DNA of 10,609 nt from Syntrophomonadaceae bacterium (lineage in GTDB: Bacteria; Bacillota_D; Dethiobacteria; DTU022), in assembly GCA_003551865.1 (NCBI GenBank), contig PUNU01000269.1:1-10609 (forward strand), written 5' to 3'. Both the position numbers and the translations under genes were made by a program. The notes below the pieces were generated by a model. That model made no database searches. It saw only the letters and a list, made by a program, of their open reading frames with translations, and had not been told where the DNA came from. Below are positions 6,228 to 10,609 of the stretch, piece by piece (the stretch's first letter is position 1; the number at the start of each line of letters is the position of its first letter).

Positions 6228-6872
6228 CTAAGTATTGGTTTCATTAAAACGGGCGGACCGGATAATCGAGCTTAACTTTTCCGCTGCAGCACGCGGGTCA
6301 GGGGCGGAACAAAGAGCTGAAACCACGGCAATCGCGTCCGCCCCGGCACCCACCGCCTCGGCGGTGTTGGTTTCGTTCAAACCGCCGATAGCCACCAGGG
6401 TGTGGCTGGAGTGCCGGCGCACCCATGACAAACCGGAAAGGCCCCAGCTGCCCCTGGTGTCGGTTTTGGTCGGGGTTTCAAAGATTGGGCTTACTCCCAG
6501 GTAATCTGCATCGTATTCTTCTGCTTTGTATACCTGTTCTTCACTTTCAACGGACAAACTGATAATTGCTTCCGGTCCGAGCAGTTCCCGGGCCATGTGG
6601 TAGGGCATGTCTTCCTGGCCGATGTGCACACCGTCTGCGTCCACCGCCTTGGCAACATCGATGCGGTCGTTTATGATCAGCGGCACGTTGTGCGATTTAA
6701 GAAAGGCCTTAATGCGCAGTGCTTCTTCGATAAAAGCCCTTGTGGAGATATTTTTCTCACGCAGCTGGACCACCGCTACCCCTCCCCGGACACAATCATA
6801 TACCACATCTTCTAAAGGGCGGCCAAGGCATAAATCTCTGTCTGTTACCAGGTACAGCCCGCTGATCTTCAT
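6228..6872 (-). CDS. thiE: Thiamine phosphate synthase
   Basis: This 214-residue TIM-barrel enzyme joins hydroxymethylpyrimidine diphosphate with hydroxyethylthiazole phosphate to give thiamine phosphate, in the cytoplasm. Family motifs are present: GLYLVTDRD (5-13), VVQLREKN (34-41), PLIINDRIDVA (64-74) with the diphosphate-binding Asn-Asp-Arg, DGVHIGQEDMP (80-90), YLGVSPIFETPTKTD (124-138), AIGGLN (161-166) and AVVSAL (182-187). The length is normal for ThiE. ATG 6872 overlaps the thiM stop in an ATGA arrangement (4 bases), so translation is coupled. The frame is open further upstream, but that stretch is only the shadow of thiM. Two small deviations from the commonest form are seen: SVES (107-110) where many ThiE have GVSxH, and GVSP (126-129) in place of G(L/V)GP. 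Neither removes a known catalytic residue. The gene should be controlled by the TPP riboswitch upstream of thiM. Confidence 0.95.
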   Translation of the reverse strand: MKISGLYLVTDRDLCLGRPLEDVVYDCVRGGVAVVQLREKNISTRAFIEEALRIKAFLKSHNVPLIINDRIDVAKAVDADGVHIGQEDMPYHMARELLGPEAIISLSVESEEQVYKAEEYDADYLGVSPIFETPTKTDTRGSWGLSGLSWVRRHSSHTLVAIGGLNETNTAEAVGAGADAIAVVSALCSAPDPRAAAEKLSSIIRSARFNETNT

Positions 6873-7675
6873 CGCCCCACCCTGAGTTTTTCGCTCAGAT
6901 CCTCTTCGGTGACAGAGTAAAGTGCGTCCAAAAATGCTGCTTGAAAACTTCCCGGTCCCCGGCAGAAGTCTGATTCCGCCGCCAGTTCCCCGGCCACACC
7001 CATCACTGCCATCGCTCCGGCGGCGGCTTCCAGAGGTGATCGGTTGACCGCCGCAAATGCGCCGCATAAGGCCGAGGCGGTACAGCCCAGGGCGGTTACT
7101 TTTGGCATCAGGTGGTGACCGTTATGAATTTTTACCTGGCTCTCTTTGTCCAGGATAATATCGACGGCTCCGCTGATGCATACCGCCGATTTATATGTTT
7201 CGACCAGGCGCCGGGCCGAATCGACAGCTGTTTCGGAAGATTCGGTACTGTCTACACCCCTTGTCGTGGCAGCCGCAGCAGCTGCGGCATTGATCTCCGA
7301 AGCATTGCCGCGGATAATTGTTGGCTCTGCCGAAGCGAGCAGATCGTTTACAGCGTCGTTGCGAAGAGCTGTCGCCCCGGCCCCGACAGGATCGAAAACT
7401 ATCGGGACGCCCAGGGTTTTAGCTTTTTCCATTGCCCTCCGCATTGCGCGAATCCAGGGATCACTGAGGGTGCCGATATTAACGACCAGGGCTCCGGCCA
7501 GACGAAGCATATCTTCGACTTCGTTTTCGGCGTGAGCCATAACCGGCGAAGCCCCCAGGGCCAGCAGGGCATTGGCCGAGTTATTCATGGCCACGTAATT
7601 GGTTATGTTGTGGACCAGGGGCACTTGTTCCCTTATAGAAGAAATATCCTGCCATACGGTTTCTGCCTTAAGCAT
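6869..7675 (-). CDS. thiM: Hydroxyethylthiazole kinase
   Basis: This 268-residue ribokinase-like enzyme phosphorylates 4-methyl-5-(2-hydroxyethyl)thiazole with ATP, a thiamine salvage step that feeds ThiE. Motifs: PLVHNITNYVAMN (19-31), LGASPVMAHAENE (40-52) for thiazole binding, VNIGTLS (65-71), VFDPVGAGAT (93-102), IIRGNASEI (120-128) and the phosphate-transfer loop VTALGCTASA (193-202) with Cys198 at the conserved active-site position. I choose ATG 7675, because AAGGAGG (7696-7690) lies upstream and the distance to PLVHNITN matches other ThiM. That site is 14 bases away, which is long; an alternative ATG at 7705 adds ten residues but has no visible ribosome binding site. The region after RGNASEI is an unusual run of seven alanines (130-136). 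The gene overlaps thiE by four bases and lies behind a TPP riboswitch. Confidence 0.95.
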   Translation of the reverse strand: MLKAETVWQDISSIREQVPLVHNITNYVAMNNSANALLALGASPVMAHAENEVEDMLRLAGALVVNIGTLSDPWIRAMRRAMEKAKTLGVPIVFDPVGAGATALRNDAVNDLLASAEPTIIRGNASEINAAAAAAATTRGVDSTESSETAVDSARRLVETYKSAVCISGAVDIILDKESQVKIHNGHHLMPKVTALGCTASALCGAFAAVNRSPLEAAAGAMAVMGVAGELAAESDFCRGPGSFQAAFLDALYSVTEEDLSEKLRVGR

Positions 7676-7738
7676 GAGTTTTTCATTTGCCTCCTTTTTC
7701 AGCATGGTTGCCGATAATTTGCCCGGACGGTTTTACCG

Positions 7739-7797
7739 TCAGATCAATAAAATGACGAACAGCTTTTTCAGGACAGCCCTATCACTCAAACCTCCTT
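7739..7797 (-). other. Leader segment with strong orphan Shine-Dalgarno and mini-ORFs
   Basis: AAGGAGGT (7797-7790) on the minus strand is a near-perfect ribosome binding site inside the thiM leader, after the riboswitch terminator and about 115 bases before the thiM start. The codons it could serve are GTG at 7785 (spacing 5, five sense codons then TGA) and TTG at 7789 (16 codons, stop at 7741-7739, but only one base after the site). Neither encodes a recognisable protein. A small hairpin CGGCA/TGCCG (7815-7800) precedes it, and GACGG/CCGTC (7740-7726) follows. It could be a leader peptide, a ribosome standby site, or a remnant of a lost thiamine gene. Confidence 0.35.
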
Positions 7798-7853
7798 GAC
7801 GGCAGTGCTGTGCCGATTTAATTTAATCATCACCGGTAAACCTGACAAACAAC

Positions 7854-7879
7854 AAAACCACCCTTCCGGGGGTGGTTTT
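7854..7879 (-). terminator. Riboswitch-controlled intrinsic terminator
   Basis: AAAACCACCC (7879-7870 on the minus strand) pairs perfectly with GGGTGGTTTT (7863-7854) around a 6-base loop, followed by a U-rich tail (GTTGTTTG). It starts about 8 bases after the TPP aptamer, which is the usual expression platform of a transcription-attenuating TPP riboswitch. With TPP bound, this hairpin should form and stop transcription before thiM. Confidence 0.88.
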
Positions 7880-7887
7880 AGCCGCTG

Positions 7888-7984
7888 CATACTCCCTTCG
7901 CCGGTATTACCCGGATCAGGTTCATCGGTCACTCCCACAGTCTTCCAAGGGAGTATCTCAGCCTGGTTTGTCCAAGCCCCCGCC
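7888..7984 (-). promoter_or_regulatory. TPP riboswitch (THI element)
   Basis: Read on the minus strand, this holds the conserved TPP aptamer core: GGGGGCTTGG, then GGCTGAGATACTCCC (pyrimidine-sensing CUGAGA), a hairpin closed by ACTCCC/GGGAGT, then GATGAACCTGATCCGG, GTAATACCGG and CGAAGGGAGT. These follow the CUGAGA / ACCUGAU / GGUUAAUACC / GCGUAGGGA order that defines the element. It binds thiamine diphosphate and lies upstream of thiM-thiE, both thiamine genes. With the terminator directly downstream it should act by transcription termination. The ends are approximate because the P1 helix is not clear by eye. Confidence 0.96.
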
Positions 7985-8006
7985 AGATAATTATTTGCCT
8001 GCCATT

Positions 8007-8035
8007 ATGGTATGTCAGTTGCCTTGAAAAGTCAA
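8007..8035 (-). promoter_or_regulatory. Likely sigma-A promoter of the thiamine unit
   Basis: On the minus strand TTGACT (8035-8030) and TACCAT (8012-8007) are 17 bases apart. This matches the -35 consensus at 5 of 6 positions and the -10 at 4 of 6. The expected transcript start near 8000 is about 15 bases before the TPP aptamer, as required for a riboswitch leader. Confidence 0.5.
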
Positions 8036-8138
8036 TAAAAAAGCCGTATTTGGCCTCCTGTTTCCGTAAACAACGAGGCGTTCGCATTTTAATAAAGCAA
8101 GAATGGCCTTTCGGCTTATGTTGTCTTCGTTAGAAGGA

Positions 8139-8168
8139 TTAAAGTGTGGATCCAGAGAAATCTATAAT
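8139..8168 (+). promoter_or_regulatory. Candidate promoter of galU
   Basis: A perfect TATAAT lies at 8163-8168, with a weak -35 TTAAAG at 8139-8144 (spacing 18). The transcript would have a leader of about 70 bases before the galU start. Between the thiamine promoter and this site (8036-8138) I see nothing else that I can support. Confidence 0.4.
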
Positions 8169-8246
8169 AAATAGTTTGAACCGGAGGGGCATAAATTTTT
8201 CATCGCCTGATACCGCAGATTAAGCTTGGAGGTGTGCAGAAATATT

Positions 8247-9125
8247 ATGGCAATTAAAAAGGCGGTCATTCCGGCGGCGGGCCTGGGAACCCGCTTTTTA
8301 CCGGCGACAAAAGCACAGCCCAAAGAAATGCTGCCGGTTGTTGATAAACCCACGATCCAGTACGTGGTTGAAGAGGCGGTCCGGGCCGGGATCGAAGATA
8401 TATTGATCATCACCGGCCGCAACAAGCAGGCTATTGAAGACCACTTCGACAGGAACTTAGAGCTGGAAACGGCCCTTGAGCGTAAAGGAAAAAACGAGGA
8501 ACTGGAAGATATCAAGCGGATCAGCGAACTGGCCAACATATTTTACATTCGTCAAAAAGAACAGCTTGGTTTGGGTCACGCCGTACTCTGTGCCCGCCGA
8601 TTTATCGGCAGTGAACCGTTTGCGGTTTTGCTCGGTGACGACATAATACATGCTCAGGTGCCCTGTATTGGCCAACTGGCCGGGGTATACGCCGAAAAAG
8701 GCAGTACAGTCTTGGGAGTTCAGCACGTTGGCTGGGATCATGTGCACAAGTACGGCAATGTTGATTCAGGCGGAGATAGCGGACCCGTGGTCAGGGTCAA
8801 AAAACTGGTGGAGAAACCAAAGCGCACTGAAGCCAAATCAGACCTTGCCGTCCTGGGCCGCTATGTTATCGATCCGGATATATTCGCCATCCTGGAAAAA
8901 ACCCCGCCCGGCTCCGGCAGTGAAATTCAGCTCACCGACGCTCTAAATACCCTGGCTTTTGCAGCACCTGTCTGGGCTTACACTTTTGAAGGAAAGCGTT
9001 ATGATGTCGGAGATCGCTTCGGCTACCTGGAGGCGAACATTGAATATGCCCTCAGAAGAGAGGACCTGGCCCCGGACCTGAAAGAATATTTAAGCAGGCT
9101 TAACCGTGAGCAGTTTTCGTTTTAG
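8247..9125 (+). CDS. galU: UTP-glucose-1-phosphate uridylyltransferase
   Basis: This 292-residue enzyme (GalU/GtaB family, usual length near 290-300) makes UDP-glucose and diphosphate from UTP and glucose-1-phosphate, for cell-surface polysaccharides and glycolipids. ATG 8247 follows GGAGGTG (8228-8234). Motifs: KKAVIPAAGLGTRFLPATK (4-22, nucleotide-binding loop), PKEMLPVVDKPTIQYVVEEA (25-44), GLGHAVLCA (108-116), LLGDD (128-132, metal-binding aspartates), LVEKP (187-191), GRYV (204-207), GSGSEIQLTDAL (222-233) and RYDVGDRFGY (251-260). All parts expected in bacterial GalU are present, so the protein should be active. The gene is 67 bases ahead of a pair of membrane-protein genes on the same strand, with its own promoter candidate upstream. 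Those neighbours give no clear pathway link. Confidence 0.97.
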   Translation: MAIKKAVIPAAGLGTRFLPATKAQPKEMLPVVDKPTIQYVVEEAVRAGIEDILIITGRNKQAIEDHFDRNLELETALERKGKNEELEDIKRISELANIFYIRQKEQLGLGHAVLCARRFIGSEPFAVLLGDDIIHAQVPCIGQLAGVYAEKGSTVLGVQHVGWDHVHKYGNVDSGGDSGPVVRVKKLVEKPKRTEAKSDLAVLGRYVIDPDIFAILEKTPPGSGSEIQLTDALNTLAFAAPVWAYTFEGKRYDVGDRFGYLEANIEYALRREDLAPDLKEYLSRLNREQFSF

Positions 9126-9192
9126 TTTAAATTTAGGGCGAAAAGGATGCACATAAAAAGTTTACCGGAACGAAGGAAGCGGAGGAGATTGA

Positions 9193-9723
9193 ATGAAAAA
9201 AACTGCGCTGTTCCTCTCCGTGGCCGTAATAATATTATTGCTGATTGCTTACCTTGCCGGAGGGGAAGCCCTGGTGGTGGAAGGTTTAAGCAGGGCCATC
9301 GGCACCACCGGCAATGTATTTTTGCTGATTGTCATGGCTTTTCTGGTTATCGGCCAGCTGCAGCTGTTAATTTCTTCTGAGAAAATCAAAAGCAGGCTGG
9401 AAAAATATTCGGGCAATAAAGGTGTCGTTTTGAGCGCTCTTGCCGGAGGCTTATTCCCGGGCGGCCCCTATATTTTTTATCCCTTCTTGGCCGGCTTCAA
9501 AGATAAGGGCATTCCTTTTTACCTGCTGTTTGCTTTTGTAGCCGGCAAGCAAAACTATGACTTTGCCCGCCTGCCCCTGGAAATCAGCCTGATTTCTCCC
9601 GGTTTGGCCTTGCTGCGCAATTTGATAACTTTGCCGGTTCCGCTGGTAATGGGGCTGATCGGCAAACGCTTTTTCCCCCGGGGGGTCGCCGGGACCGACT
9701 GGGATGGTGATGAACAGCCGTGA
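9193..9723 (+). CDS. Small permease-like membrane protein, first half of a pair
   Basis: This 176-residue protein starts at ATG 9193 after GGAGGAG (9181-9187). It is strongly hydrophobic, with probable membrane segments at about 4-22, 41-60, 78-100, 108-119 and 131-155. Notable motifs are AGGLFPGGPYIFYPF (84-98) and DFARLPLE (123-130). The loop after the second segment is basic (SSEKIKSRLEKYSGNKG, 61-77), and the N-terminus is MKK, so this end is predicted cytoplasmic. The C-terminal tail DWDGDEQP is acidic. The next gene overlaps its stop and encodes a homologous protein with the same GG...GPYxxYP and (A/S)R(L/I)P(L/F)E motifs. I take the two as halves of one transporter. Permease families such as ArsP/DUF318 (COG0701) are a possible relation, but their Cys-rich signature is missing. 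The substrate is unknown. Confidence 0.8.
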   Translation: MKKTALFLSVAVIILLLIAYLAGGEALVVEGLSRAIGTTGNVFLLIVMAFLVIGQLQLLISSEKIKSRLEKYSGNKGVVLSALAGGLFPGGPYIFYPFLAGFKDKGIPFYLLFAFVAGKQNYDFARLPLEISLISPGLALLRNLITLPVPLVMGLIGKRFFPRGVAGTDWDGDEQP

Positions 9724-10208
9724 CTGTCCCTACGGTGGTCTTTGCCATATTAGCCGCGGCTCTTTTTCTGCTCAACCTGCGCAGCGGCAGGCACTGGGAG
9801 GGTTTCAGGTCCGGGCTGAGGCAGCTGGCTGCCGCACTGCCGGTCATCCTGCTGGCTTTACTGCTGGCAGGCCTGCTTGAGGTGCTGATACCAGAGGAGT
9901 TTATCGGGGCCTGGTTAGCCCGCGAAGCAGGTTTTATGGGCATTCTATTCGGTACTGTTGGCGGCATGCTGATGGCGTTCGGCCCCTATGCCTCTTATCC
10001 GATCATCGCAACTATTTATAACTCCGGGGCAGGCCTGGGAACCACTATTGCTCTTATCGCCGGGTGGACAATGCTGGGCCTTTCAAGGATACCATTTGAG
10101 AGCGGTTTCCTGGGTTTCCGGTTTAGCCTCCTGCGCATGGGATTGGCCCTGCCGCTTTGTATCTGTGCCGGTCTTGTCGCCCACCTGATCGAAACCCTGT
10201 TTTTTTAA
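9720..10208 (+). CDS. Small permease-like membrane protein, second half of a pair
   Basis: This 162-residue protein starts at GTG 9720, which overlaps the TGA stop of the preceding gene (GTGA). No strong ribosome binding site is seen, so translation probably depends on coupling. Membrane segments are likely at about 4-20, 36-57, 70-95, 105-122 and 137-158. It repeats the motifs of its partner: GTVGGMLMAFGPYASYP (78-94) and LSRIPFE (121-127), followed by a final hydrophobic segment that also lines up. Its loop charges are reversed relative to the partner. The first loop is basic (LRSGRHWEGFRSGLRQ, 20-35) and the second acidic (IPEEFIGAWLAREAG, 57-71), so it should insert in the opposite orientation. 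The pair is best read as an antiparallel two-subunit permease of unknown substrate. Confidence 0.8.
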   Translation: MTVPTVVFAILAAALFLLNLRSGRHWEGFRSGLRQLAAALPVILLALLLAGLLEVLIPEEFIGAWLAREAGFMGILFGTVGGMLMAFGPYASYPIIATIYNSGAGLGTTIALIAGWTMLGLSRIPFESGFLGFRFSLLRMGLALPLCICAGLVAHLIETLFF

Positions 10209-10232
10209 CTGTTATGCAGACTTTGAATCAGT

Positions 10233-10238
10233 TATAAT
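10233..10238 (+). promoter_or_regulatory. Candidate -10 box of the amidase gene
   Basis: A perfect TATAAT is followed by AT-rich sequence and lies 37 bases before the amidase start codon. No convincing -35 is seen at 16-18 bases upstream, so strength and identity are uncertain. Confidence 0.35.
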
Positions 10239-10275
10239 TTAATTAATCGCCGTTTGAAAAAGGAGGAGTTTTTCA

Positions 10276-10609
10276 GTGTATCTTTCCCCCGCCCCCCTGG
10301 CAAAAATCACCCGGGAATTAATTGATGGAAGCCTTGATTTGACTGAATATATCAATACCGCCTGCGATCGGCTTGAACAGGTTGACCGGGAAGTTGAAGC
10401 GTTTTTACCTGAACCGGATCGCAGGGAGCGCCTGCTCAGGGAAGCAGACCTGCTCTATAAGGCATACCCGGAACCGGCCGGGAGACCCCCTCTGTTTGGA
10501 GCCTTAATCGGAGTTAAAGATATCTTTCATGTAGAAGGATTCCTTACACGCGCCAATTCCAGGCTGGATCCTGAACTGCTTACCGGCCCGGAAGCGGAAT
10601 GCGTCAGAC
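10276..10609 (+). CDS. Amidase-signature family enzyme, N-terminal part
   Basis: The frame starts at GTG 10276, nine bases after AAGGAGGAG (10259-10267), and is still open at the window end after 111 codons. Residues 73-91 (LFGALIGVKDIFHVEGFLT) match the PLxGxPxGVKDxFxxxGxxT segment of the amidase signature family. Lys81 is at the position of the catalytic lysine of the Ser-cisSer-Lys triad. TRANS (91-95) fits the following TTxGS-like stretch. The two serine motifs lie beyond the window. The family includes GatA of Asp/Glu-tRNA amidotransferase and many catabolic amidases and carbamate hydrolases. The N-terminal region here (residues 1-70) is not close enough to a GatA I know to decide, and no gatC or gatB is visible. 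Confidence 0.87.
   Translation, partial: MYLSPAPLAKITRELIDGSLDLTEYINTACDRLEQVDREVEAFLPEPDRRERLLREADLLYKAYPEPAGRPPLFGALIGVKDIFHVEGFLTRANSRLDPELLTGPEAECVR

Noticed and set aside
6873..7067. Upstream in-frame extension of thiE by 65 residues
   Set aside because: The added residues are Gly/Arg/Ser-rich and are the shadow of thiM in another frame; ATG 6872 fits the normal ThiE N-terminus and the ATGA overlap.
9193..10208. The two small membrane genes as one gene broken by a frameshift
   Set aside because: Each half carries the full set of repeated motifs and its own start, with a GTGA overlap typical of separate coupled genes; the halves align to each other instead of forming consecutive parts of one domain.

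Overview
The window reads as chromosome from an anaerobic, low-to-mid GC Gram-positive bacterium (Firmicutes, Clostridia-like). The support is strong AGGAGG-type ribosome binding sites before most genes, a TPP riboswitch joined to an intrinsic terminator, and a corrinoid/MttB-type C1 methyl-transfer cluster of the kind found in acetogens, syntrophs and sulfate reducers. No taxonomic marker is present, so this is inference. No tRNA, rRNA, insertion sequence, CRISPR array or phage gene was found.

Left part (1-3806, + strand): the C-terminal end of a cobalamin-binding corrinoid protein; one base later, a 415-residue protein with a class I SAM methyltransferase core and a C-terminal part I do not recognise; a 235-base gap full of inverted repeats; a small protein with two CBS domains; and an MttB-family (trimethylamine/betaine-type) corrinoid methyltransferase without any amber codon. 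Together they suggest demethylation of a quaternary amine or similar methyl donor onto a corrinoid protein. The SAM methyltransferase and the CBS protein are unusual partners.

Middle part (3981-5972, - strand, convergent with mttB): a HAD-fold protein with an altered first motif, followed by a zinc-dependent medium-chain alcohol dehydrogenase. A palindrome next to a TATAAT box lies upstream of the HAD gene.

Thiamine salvage unit (6102-8035, - strand): promoter, TPP riboswitch, intrinsic terminator, a leader with a strong but orphan Shine-Dalgarno sequence, thiM, thiE (4-base overlap), and a likely terminator. ThiM phosphorylates hydroxyethylthiazole and ThiE joins it to the pyrimidine to give thiamine phosphate. 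TPP should switch the unit off by premature termination.

Right part (8139-10609, + strand): galU (UDP-glucose synthesis), then two overlapping genes for small membrane proteins that are homologous to each other and show opposite loop charge. They look like the two antiparallel halves of a split permease. The start of an amidase-signature enzyme runs off the window edge. The split permease and the SAM methyltransferase/corrinoid/CBS/MttB cluster are the two places most worth following up.
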